DNA of 59,951 nt from an uncultured Senegalimassilia sp. (GTDB taxonomy: Bacteria; Actinomycetota; Coriobacteriia; Coriobacteriales; Eggerthellaceae): positions 1-59,951 of the forward strand of contig CAKUJT010000004.1 in assembly GCA_934661765.1 (NCBI GenBank), written 5' to 3'. The notes beneath the pieces are model-generated. The model ran no database searches. It saw only the letters and a list, made by a program, of their open reading frames with translations, and had not been told where the DNA came from. The position numbers and the translations under genes are program-made. Below, piece after piece: positions 25,402-32,449 of the stretch; the stretch's first letter is position 1, and every line of letters begins with the position of its first letter.

Positions 25402-27594
25402 TTAAATGATAATGAACATCTTATTTATTAAGTCTGTCATTGCATTACCAATTTCTTCAGCAATAATATCTGCAAAATCTTTTGTTGCAAATATTTCTTT
25501 ATAAGTTTCTTGCATCTTTCTAATAGTCGCATCATAGCTAATATACTTTGCATAAATCGTATCAATAATATCCTGGATTTTGCTATTACCATAGGAAAGA
25601 TTAAATGCAACTTTATCCATAACCATATAATATTTTCCTGTATCACGGAAATAATCTTTAAATAAGATATGTAACTGTTGCGTCATGCTTGCCTGTGGCG
25701 TAAAATCAAACAATGCTGGGTTTAAATCACTACATACATGCTTTGTAATTACTTGATTTGAATCCATAATTTTGACAATTCGATTTACTTCTCTTTCATC
25801 TAAATTATCAATAACCGTCCCAACAGCCCCAGAATTGTATAAAATTGCAAAATTAGGTACAAGCTGACACAGAATATTGTTTAACATCCTCTTCATATTA
25901 ATACTGAAGTTTCCATATACTTTAGCGCGAGTAGTATGGCCTTGACCATGCTGCAATTTGTTATAATAGGCAACTACGCTTCTTCCGTTAATAGCATATT
26001 TTGAAGTAATTAAATATCCATTTACTATAGCTTTATCTTCTGTAAGTCTAATTTGAATCTGTTTGAATATATCCGAAATAACATCCCCATTTATTTCAAT
26101 TTTAACAGCTGGTTTTTCAGGATGTTTTACTGTTACAAACAACGGATTCGTCATATCATTAGGTAAAATTCGTTGTTGTGTATCATGGATTATGTCACCT
26201 ATCTTCTGATAAAGACCCTCTGGTTTAAACTTGATAAACCATTTAAGAAATTCAATGGAATCAATCTTATGTAACGCTATCTGAATAGGATCAATTTTTT
26301 CTTCCTTGTATCTAATAGATAACCATGTTGTACTTTCTTGTGGCAATATTGATTTGTATTTTTTGATTGAATTTTCCATAATAGCTATTGCCTCTGTGAT
26401 ATTTTTGTCATAGTCAAGTTGTGTAAGCTCTAAAGTTTCTTTTTCGAACTTACTAATGATATTTGTAATAATCCTATCAGCTTTGGTAAAAATTACATTT
26501 ACCGGTATATCAAGCTTTTGAGCTTTTCCAATTTTTTCATTTATAACCTCACAGGAATTTACAATTACGTCCTCTCGTTCCTCTAGGCTCATTAACAGTA
26601 AAATACTATCAGGACTACAATTTAATGCGATATCCAGAGCATCTTTGATTGAATTATTATCCATATCAATTTGGTTCAATCCCATTGTATCTCTCAAACA
26701 AAATCTAAGTGGCACATTTTCATCTGCTTTTTCTATTAATTCATGACGTGGTCTACAAGCAAGAACCATATCTTCTACTATAAGGCTGAATGGTTGAAAT
26801 GGATCAAAGAGAGTTCGTAGAATTGTTCCACCATATGAACGGATGTCGTCTTTTTCAGCACTATATTCGTTAATATTTTCAAGATTATCACTCGTTCCCA
26901 TTAATTTGCTTAGCCGATCTGTAATTTTATCACCAATTGATTTAAGCCAGTTATAATATTCTTCTTTGAAAGAAGAATCAAGTTCATCCCACATTTCTTC
27001 AAATACCATTTTACGAATAATAGAAATTAAAACTTTCTGCTTTTGATATTCTTTTTTCTTGATGTTTACTCTTTCGATAAATGATGGCTCAGCTTTTTCA
27101 AGTTCGCTCAATGAGTCTGCTATTACTTTCTTGAATTCTTTGATAGGAATCATGTCTGCTATTTTATCAAGATGATATGCAGAATTTTTCGGCTCGAGAA
27201 TAAACTTAAATGTTTTTTCATCTATTGCATCCAATGTGTCTTCTGCACACATACCATTCATTGTAAATTGATTAGCTAACATCTCCATTATCTCTAAATG
27301 GATTACTTTGCCTGTAAATTTCTTTGTTCGGATACGTAAAGAAAAATACTTATCTTCATTAATACGTTCATCAAACAAAAAATTACATGGTATAATCGTT
27401 GTTTGACATTTATCTCCGATTCCGGTCGAGATAAATCCAATAATATGTTGATTAACAAGAGCGTAAATCAATGTACTCTTTCCTGATGATGTAGGACCAA
27501 CGACAACAATTGTTTGTGCCGATTTCATTCGCTCTAATGCCTGTTTTGATGTAAGTAAATCAAAATTTCGTTTTTCTCTCCGCTCTTTTCTCAT
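25402..27594 (-). CDS. Large P-loop GTPase-like protein, candidate defence protein
   Basis: A 730-residue cytoplasmic protein with GTPase motifs: G1 GPTSSGKST (residues 33-41), a Thr-containing switch I (KCQTTIIP, about 63-69), G3 DTMG (302-305) and G4 TKAD (about 370). Between G1 and G3 lies a long helical insertion. The C-terminal half is helical with no membrane segment; the layout recalls dynamin-like or other large GTPases, several of which act in phage defence, but I cannot place it in a named family. The start at 27594 has AAAGGAGG; a longer in-frame extension covers regulatory RNA. Its leader carries a terminator and a Shine-Dalgarno-sequestering hairpin, so expression is tightly controlled. 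Confidence 0.75.
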   Translation of the reverse strand: MRKERREKRNFDLLTSKQALERMKSAQTIVVVGPTSSGKSTLIYALVNQHIIGFISTGIGDKCQTTIIPCNFLFDERINEDKYFSLRIRTKKFTGKVIHLEIMEMLANQFTMNGMCAEDTLDAIDEKTFKFILEPKNSAYHLDKIADMIPIKEFKKVIADSLSELEKAEPSFIERVNIKKKEYQKQKVLISIIRKMVFEEMWDELDSSFKEEYYNWLKSIGDKITDRLSKLMGTSDNLENINEYSAEKDDIRSYGGTILRTLFDPFQPFSLIVEDMVLACRPRHELIEKADENVPLRFCLRDTMGLNQIDMDNNSIKDALDIALNCSPDSILLLMSLEEREDVIVNSCEVINEKIGKAQKLDIPVNVIFTKADRIITNIISKFEKETLELTQLDYDKNITEAIAIMENSIKKYKSILPQESTTWLSIRYKEEKIDPIQIALHKIDSIEFLKWFIKFKPEGLYQKIGDIIHDTQQRILPNDMTNPLFVTVKHPEKPAVKIEINGDVISDIFKQIQIRLTEDKAIVNGYLITSKYAINGRSVVAYYNKLQHGQGHTTRAKVYGNFSINMKRMLNNILCQLVPNFAILYNSGAVGTVIDNLDEREVNRIVKIMDSNQVITKHVCSDLNPALFDFTPQASMTQQLHILFKDYFRDTGKYYMVMDKVAFNLSYGNSKIQDIIDTIYAKYISYDATIRKMQETYKEIFATKDFADIIAEEIGNAMTDLINKMFIII

Positions 27595-27601
27595 AGAAAG
27601 A

Positions 27602-27645
27602 ACCTCCTTTATTAATATTTGGGATATAGCTTCCAACAAGGAGGT
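27602..27645 (-). promoter_or_regulatory. Shine-Dalgarno-sequestering hairpin before the GTPase gene
   Basis: The ribosome-binding site AAGGAGGT (27602-27609 on the complementary strand) is perfectly complementary over eight bases to ACCTCCTT at 27638-27645, about 28 bases upstream in the transcript. Pairing would hide the ribosome-binding site and block translation. Confidence 0.65.
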
Positions 27646-27650
27646 ATTGA

Positions 27651-27681
27651 AATAAAAAAGCTGTGTAAAATATACACAGCA
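27651..27681 (-). terminator. Leader terminator (possible attenuator) of the GTPase gene
   Basis: GCTGTGTA-TATTT-TACACAGC followed by TTTTTT on the minus strand, eight perfect pairs. It lies between the promoter at 27805-27833 and the GTPase start, so it would abort most transcripts unless antitermination occurs. Confidence 0.7.
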
Positions 27682-27804
27682 TAAATTCAAAAAATTTTGC
27701 CGTATACATAAATATAGGTGAATCTCCCATAGTATATATAGCAATAATGACTTTCACTCAGCGTTTTCGTGATTCGCATTTGTCAGAGCCATATCCTTAT
27801 TTCA

Positions 27805-27833
27805 TATAATACAACAAATATATTTTATGTCAA
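27805..27833 (-). promoter_or_regulatory. SigmaA-type promoter of the GTPase gene
   Basis: On the minus strand TTGACA (27828-27833), 17 bases, then ATTATA (27805-27810). It gives a leader of about 200 bases. The stretch 27845-27905 just beyond is a decayed fragment of the 24870 gene. Confidence 0.65.
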
Positions 27834-27905
27834 TTATTTTTTATTGTATATTTTTCCAACAATATCTGCATAATTTCTATAAAAATTCAATAATGGGATT
27901 TTAAT

Positions 27906-27947
27906 TATAAAAGGACTCACAATTTTTTACCATGAGTTCTTTTCCAT
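27906..27947 (-). terminator. Terminator family 2 (CCCACACC...GGCATGRGTCC), representative
   Basis: Hairpin AAAGGACTCA...TGAGTTCTTTT behind the HTH gene. Related hairpins that read GAACCCACACC-loop-GGCATGGGTCC in plus orientation, with A or T runs, lie at 25040-25073, 25313-25348, 29861-29900, 30684-30720 and 32390-32427. They end successive single-gene units between 25 and 32 kb. Confidence 0.6.
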
Positions 27948-27957
27948 AAATATAATA

Positions 27958-28146
27958 TCAAACAATCTCATTTATAGAAACATCTAACGCTTTTGCAATA
28001 GCCTTTACTGTATTAATTCTTGGGTTTGTCGTTATTCCATTTAAAATTTTCCCTAATTGAGAATCCGAGATTCCAGTCATCTTTGATAATCGGTATAAAC
28101 TTATATTTTTTATTTCCATGATTTCTTTTAATTTTTTAATATTCAT
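27958..28146 (-). CDS. Cro/CI-type HTH regulator
   Basis: A 62-residue helix-turn-helix protein, all of it one HTH_3 domain: ISLYRLSKMTGISDSQLGKI then NPRINTVKAIAKALDVSINE. It diverges from the 28233 gene and probably binds the palindrome CGTTAT-AA-ATAACG in the shared intergenic region, repressing that gene and perhaps itself. Confidence 0.9.
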   Translation of the reverse strand: MNIKKLKEIMEIKNISLYRLSKMTGISDSQLGKILNGITTNPRINTVKAIAKALDVSINEIV

Positions 28147-28165
28147 TGCAACTCCTATTTTTTTC

Positions 28166-28194
28166 TTGATTAACGTTATAAATAACGCTATAAT
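28166..28194 (+). promoter_or_regulatory. Promoter with embedded operator for the 28233 gene
   Basis: TTGATT (28166-28171), 17 bases, TATAAT (28189-28194). The spacer contains the perfect inverted repeat CGTTAT-AA-ATAACG (28174-28187), well placed for repression by the divergent HTH protein. Confidence 0.75.
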
Positions 28195-28232
28195 ATTTTT
28201 ATAAATATATGTCAGATAGGGAGGAAATATAC

Positions 28233-28883
28233 ATGTCCGCTAATATGCCTAATTTGCGTGATTTAATTTATGATATGAGATCAAAAAGCTGGATAATTAC
28301 AGCTTTTAATTTTCCATACAAGAGAATTAATTACATTGTTGTTTGCGAAGATATACCAAAGATAAATGGGAAAAAACCTGATAAACTCAAATATTACATG
28401 GCAAAACTCACGTTTATCAATCCTCAAAAAGAAAACACATCATTATCTGTATATGCGAACATAAATCGTTTTGAAATTCAAAATATTAAAGAGTTTCGTG
28501 ATTTTTTTGGTATTGAGTATGCTGAAAATATGGGAGATGTTTTTTTGCAATTTTACAAGTATTTTGGTAATTTCATTCCTGCTGTCATGCCTGAATCTTT
28601 AGATAAGCCGCACTCTGATGCCTGTGTAAAGATACTTAATACAACAAGGGGAGAAGTTGACGGGAATTACTGTTTTGATGTTTTTCGAAATGGTTTAATG
28701 CCTGACGGAAGGCAAAAACATCGTACTCCATATAATTCTGACAAAACAAAGCTTCTGTATTTTAAGCTATATGAATATTTTAAAAATGATAATACGATTA
28801 GTTTTAAATATACAGATGATGCATCAAAAGCGAAGAGCATACCTGAAATTATACAAAATTTTATCAATCGAGGAAAACGTTAG
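28233..28883 (+). CDS. DUF6037-like protein, unknown function
   Basis: The only clear plus-strand gene. The 216-residue product (start ATG at 28233 behind AGGGAGGAA) reads like the DUF6037 group: WIITAFNFPYKRINYIVV, FFGIEYAENMGDVFLQFYKYFG and a C-terminal RTPYNSDKTKLLYFKLYEYF with ISFKYTDD. No catalytic motif is known to me; family assignment is from memory. It faces the HTH repressor gene and converges with the 29782 gene, sharing four bases at the 3' ends. A repressor-controlled single gene in a defence-rich stretch may be a toxin or defence effector. Confidence 0.6.
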   Translation: MSANMPNLRDLIYDMRSKSWIITAFNFPYKRINYIVVCEDIPKINGKKPDKLKYYMAKLTFINPQKENTSLSVYANINRFEIQNIKEFRDFFGIEYAENMGDVFLQFYKYFGNFIPAVMPESLDKPHSDACVKILNTTRGEVDGNYCFDVFRNGLMPDGRQKHRTPYNSDKTKLLYFKLYEYFKNDNTISFKYTDDASKAKSIPEIIQNFINRGKR

Positions 28884-29782
28884 TTTCCTTCGATTTTTAT
28901 TTTTCCCAATGTATCAATCCCCCAGTATCTGAGTCCACGCATTATGTATTCCTTTATTTCCTGCTCACTAATCTGATCATCATGGACATCTATATCAAAG
29001 GAAACGCTATGTACCACTTTATTATTATCCTTTTGGGCGCATTCTTCTCTTTCTCTCTGATATTTTGGATTATCATAATTTTTAATAGCATTTCTAATCT
29101 GCCTGTCACTATACTGTGCAAAAATATCCCTTGCTTCTTCCTCTTTGTATAATGCCTGTTTTAATTTATATAGCGGATAACTAAGTATTAATTGTTCTGT
29201 TTCATACATTTCATCCATTCTCTGTGAAAAATCATCGAAAAGTTCTTTATGAAAAGAATAGTAGTAGAGTTTAATAATACCTATCTTTAAAGCTTCTAGC
29301 TGCCGTTCAACATCTTTGAAATACACATATTTTTCTTCTCTCGAATCATCATTCAATCTTATGTAGCTTAAAGGGTCATTTTCCGTCATAAAATAACGAA
29401 TCATGCCTAAGTAATCTTCAAATATATCTAGTTCATATCGAAATTTTTTCAAAATCGCCCTATCTAAATAATTTTCAGGAATTGCAGCAGGAGAAATGGA
29501 TGACGTTTCACTTGAACAAAGCTGTTCTAATTCTTTTTCCTGAATATCCTCTTTATTTTTTTCTACCTCTTTTTTTGCTTCTCTTGCTACCTCATTAAAA
29601 TATTCCTGTATGCCGCCAACCTCATTAATATGATGTAGTATCAAGGCTGCTTCATCCTCTGTGTTAGCATCACTGATAATTTCATATAAAAACACATTAT
29701 CTTTATTCAACAAATACTCTGAATATGGAATGATTTTTAAAGTTTTCGTTTTATGTTCCTCAACAATTAGATATGATTTCAC
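28880..29782 (-). CDS. Unknown helical acidic protein
   Basis: Unrecognised 300-residue protein without signal or membrane segments. It has a charged helical part (about residues 60-95), a central helical region (110-215) and a C-terminal block VHSVSFDIDVHDDQISEQEI followed by GLRYWGIDTLGKIKIEG. It converges on the 28233 gene with a four-base overlap. Upstream is the HicAB unit, ending in a family 2 terminator at 29861-29900, so it has its own promoter. Confidence 0.6.
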   Translation of the reverse strand: MKSYLIVEEHKTKTLKIIPYSEYLLNKDNVFLYEIISDANTEDEAALILHHINEVGGIQEYFNEVAREAKKEVEKNKEDIQEKELEQLCSSETSSISPAAIPENYLDRAILKKFRYELDIFEDYLGMIRYFMTENDPLSYIRLNDDSREEKYVYFKDVERQLEALKIGIIKLYYYSFHKELFDDFSQRMDEMYETEQLILSYPLYKLKQALYKEEEARDIFAQYSDRQIRNAIKNYDNPKYQREREECAQKDNNKVVHSVSFDIDVHDDQISEQEIKEYIMRGLRYWGIDTLGKIKIEGN

Positions 29783-29911
29783 GATTTTTATATCTCCCTT
29801 CTACATATTTTTTTCTAATATTAATGTGTATATTTTAACCCATGCAACTTATATTATTACAGAAAAAAAGAACCCATACTATTTGGCATGAGTCCTTCAA
29901 AGTTGGTTTTA

Positions 29912-30253
29912 TCAAATTTTAGCTGCGGGAGAATTTTTTAAAGTTTCCTCTACATAACTGTTTAATGACATTTCGTGAGCAGTCGTGTATAACACTAACC
30001 GTTTATGCAAATCAGGCGAAATTCTCACATTAAAACTACCTTTATATGCCGTTTCTGGAACAATTCCATTTTCTTTGCACAATGTAAGATAATCGTCTAC
30101 AGCTCCATGAAAATCTTCTAATAATTCTTTTGCCGTTTCACCTTCATAAGAAATTAAGGAGCGAATCCCCATAACTTTTCCATACAAGATGCAATCTTCT
30201 TCGGAAAATTCTACACTTCCAATATATCCTTTATATTCCATAGTGTTTTTCAT
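29912..30253 (-). CDS. hicB: HicB-family antitoxin
   Basis: The 113-residue antitoxin has the partly degraded RNase H-like HicB fold (YKGYIGSVEFSEEDCILYGK, then ISYEGETAKELLEDFHGAVDDYL) and a C-terminal ribbon-helix-helix (FNVRISPDLHKRLVLYTTAHEM, SLNSYVEETL) for DNA binding. It follows hicA with a four-base overlap, the usual HicAB order, and would both neutralise HicA and repress the operon. Confidence 0.92.
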   Translation of the reverse strand: MKNTMEYKGYIGSVEFSEEDCILYGKVMGIRSLISYEGETAKELLEDFHGAVDDYLTLCKENGIVPETAYKGSFNVRISPDLHKRLVLYTTAHEMSLNSYVEETLKNSPAAKI

Positions 30254-30504
30254 ACCAACCCCTCCTGTTCTAATTTGTTTAATAATTGTTTTATTTGATA
30301 AGCTTTTAACTCTTTTTGTGGATGTGGTCGATGAAGTAAGATATTTTCATGTCCAACGCTGGCAAACATTACGCGAGAACCGCTTGTTTTACCCTTATCA
30401 CAACGAAAATACCCCAGATATTGCAACAAAGCTTCTGCTTCATTAAATGTAAAATCTTTTGGACATGATTTTAAGCGTAAAATTAGTTTTTCTTTTTTGC
30501 CCAT
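30250..30504 (-). CDS. hicA: HicA-family mRNA interferase toxin
   Basis: An 84-residue double-stranded-RNA-binding-fold toxin that cleaves mRNA. The signature is FNEAEALLQYLGY followed by GSRVMFAS and the catalytic-histidine region ILLHRPHPQKELKAYQIKQLL. Full length. A TTTTTCTTGTAAAAA box (30674-30688) and CATATTAAAATTG lie upstream as probable promoter elements. Confidence 0.92.
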   Translation of the reverse strand: MGKKEKLILRLKSCPKDFTFNEAEALLQYLGYFRCDKGKTSGSRVMFASVGHENILLHRPHPQKELKAYQIKQLLNKLEQEGLV

Positions 30505-30734
30505 ATATAACTCCTATATTTATACTATACTTTTTTATGTGATAATGCAACTAAAAATAGTTACTTTTTATGTATATACCCTTATGTATGGCATACTCAT
30601 TTGATAAAACATTGTTTTTCCTCCTTTTTTGAATTTTGTTTTACAATTTTAATATGGATAAAGCCAACAAATATTTTTACAAGAAAAAAAGGACCCACAC
30701 CATCCGGCATGAGTCCTTAAAAAGAATCGAATTC

Positions 30735-31025
30735 TTTTTCCTTATTTCACTTTCAACCCCTTAAAAATCTTCACATAAGCCTTCTTCATTTTCTTCGGTA
30801 CCTTGATAACCATCTTTTTGTCAACACCCTTAAACGCTTTCTTATTCGCCGTTTTCTTCGTAAGCAGCACCGACTTGATGATTACCATCTTTAAGCTCTT
30901 GCATTTATAGAACGCATTAAAGCCTTTGTGCCGATCGATGTCACTTTATAGGTAACTCCATTCACCTTGATGACTGCTGGTATCGTCGCGCTCTTTGCAG
31001 TCTTACTTGTCTTGGTAAGGATGTG
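30735..31025 (-). pseudogene. Remnant of the 3' end of a BspA-like adhesin gene
   Basis: This stretch matches the last ~110 codons of the 32450-37006 adhesin gene (FKGVGKKMVIKVPKKVKK region, stop codon, then the same GAATCGAATTC palindrome and terminator), with internal deletions and frameshifts. It is a duplicated or recombined 3' end and not a functional gene. The rest of 30505-31038 holds the hicA promoter region and the duplicated terminator at 30684-30720. Confidence 0.8.
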
Positions 31026-31038
31026 GAATCCCTGTATT

Positions 31039-31587
31039 CTAATTTTCAGATGAATGCTCATCTGTATAACTTTCCTCTTTCACAGGCATTGTATCTGGAA
31101 GTACAGAATATTCTTCTAAATTTTGATCGGGATTTGCTTTTTTCTCTTCATCAGCCTTTTCTACAGCTTCATAATTAGATTTAGCAAGACCTATTTCATA
31201 TTGTTGAATACTTTTTATGATTTCTACCATCTGGTTATCTTCATCTTTGTTGAATAAATAATTAGCAATAATCTGAGGTAATTTCAATATCGCCGTTAAC
31301 ATAGTGACAAATGATGATATGATAGCAGTTATCGCTCCGGAAATAACAGAGAGTGATATATCTTTTGTATATAATATATACAGCGTACATGCTAATGTTC
31401 CTATAAATGCAGCTATCATAGTATACATAATTACACATATCACCTTAAAAAAGTCTTTTTTTAATTTATTTTTATTCTCAGAAGAATTTTTAACTTGAGC
31501 CTTATATTCATCCAAAATCTTTACAAAAGATTCCGTATATCTCGCATGGTGTTCTTCAGTATGTTTATCATTTGCAGCATTACTCAT
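31039..31587 (-). CDS. Membrane protein paired with ImmA/IrrE-type peptidase
   Basis: Unrecognised 182-residue protein with two adjacent membrane segments (about residues 50-72 and 80-105) between a charged N-terminal helix and a long acidic C-terminal cytoplasmic helix. Its start codon touches the stop of the upstream peptidase gene, so the two are translationally coupled and likely act together, for example as a membrane-bound target or anchor. Confidence 0.6.
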   Translation of the reverse strand: MSNAANDKHTEEHHARYTESFVKILDEYKAQVKNSSENKNKLKKDFFKVICVIMYTMIAAFIGTLACTLYILYTKDISLSVISGAITAIISSFVTMLTAILKLPQIIANYLFNKDEDNQMVEIIKSIQQYEIGLAKSNYEAVEKADEEKKANPDQNLEEYSVLPDTMPVKEESYTDEHSSEN

Positions 31588-32186
31588 TAATTAACCTCTA
31601 TTACTTCTCTGATTCTTTTTTTTACACTACCTTTTTTTACTTCAAAATAGGTAGACAGATACGTAATCGTGTAATCAATATCCTGTTTTGAGTAATTCAT
31701 TATATTTAGATACTTTTGCAAGAAAAGACGAGCAGGCATCAGTAATTCCGCCGCAAATCTATCTGCTAAAATCTCCTCAGAAGATTCATGGTCTGCTTTA
31801 ATATACGTTTTTGAAAAGAGTTTCTTAGGGTCTTCAAAAGTTGGATTTCCAATATAATCCAATAAATAATGTCCTAACTCATGTGCAATGATAAATCTTT
31901 GGTGATAAAGTTCTTCTTTCGCCTGTACTACAATAACTTTATCATGATGAAATACTTTTTCTGTAGTGCCTCCAATGTATATATTGCCAGAAATATCTTC
32001 CCCAAGATTTTCTATTTTAAATGCTTTAAACCCAAAATCACTAACAATCTTTACAATAGGAGTTGGAGCAACCAATTCTGCCGGGTTATTTTCAATTAAG
32101 ATAGAATCCGCCAAATGCTCAACTTCTGGAATCGTGTACGTTGCATCCCTTTTATTTTCTAAATTTTGTATCAATTTTTCATACAT
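31587..32186 (-). CDS. ImmA/IrrE-family zinc metallopeptidase
   Basis: A 199-residue peptidase with the HExxH motif in FIIAHELGHYLLD and a downstream EEILADRFAAELLMP that supplies the third zinc ligand. ImmA/IrrE enzymes cleave phage or ICE repressors and stress regulators. The start at 32186 (ATG TAT) is taken over an ATG four codons upstream because of GGTGAT spacing. The iteron-like repeats at 32236-32326 lie right upstream and may be its control sites. Confidence 0.88.
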   Translation of the reverse strand: MYEKLIQNLENKRDATYTIPEVEHLADSILIENNPAELVAPTPIVKIVSDFGFKAFKIENLGEDISGNIYIGGTTEKVFHHDKVIVVQAKEELYHQRFIIAHELGHYLLDYIGNPTFEDPKKLFSKTYIKADHESSEEILADRFAAELLMPARLFLQKYLNIMNYSKQDIDYTITYLSTYFEVKKGSVKKRIREVIEVN

Positions 32187-32235
32187 AATTATCACCATTT
32201 TCTTTATACTCTACAAATATGCTGGCATTAATTTT

Positions 32236-32326
32236 GTGTAATAAAACATACATATATGTGTGTAATAATTTCACAGATATATGAGTGTAATAATTTCACA
32301 CCTATATCTGTGCTTTTATTATACAC
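32236..32326. repeat. Second cluster of iteron-like repeats upstream of the ImmA gene
   Basis: Four ~24-base units of the form GTGTAATAATTTCACACCTA plus TATCT, related to the 23786-24010 array (both share GTGYWATWATTTCAC and ATATCTGTGC). They lie 50-140 bases before the peptidase start, in the promoter position. Confidence 0.6.
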
Positions 32327-32449
32327 AAAAAAGAGGTTTCGCACAACAAAAAAGAATAATCAATTAGTATGACAGATTGCATCCTATGATAAAAAAAAGA
32401 ACCCACACCATCCGGCATGAGTCCTTAAAAAGAATCGAATTCTTTTTCC

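Noticed and set aside
27560..27757. Upstream open frame in the GTPase leader (65 codons from GTG)
   Set aside because: It overlaps the terminator and the anti-Shine-Dalgarno hairpin and has no ribosome-binding site; a short leader peptide remains possible but is unsupported.
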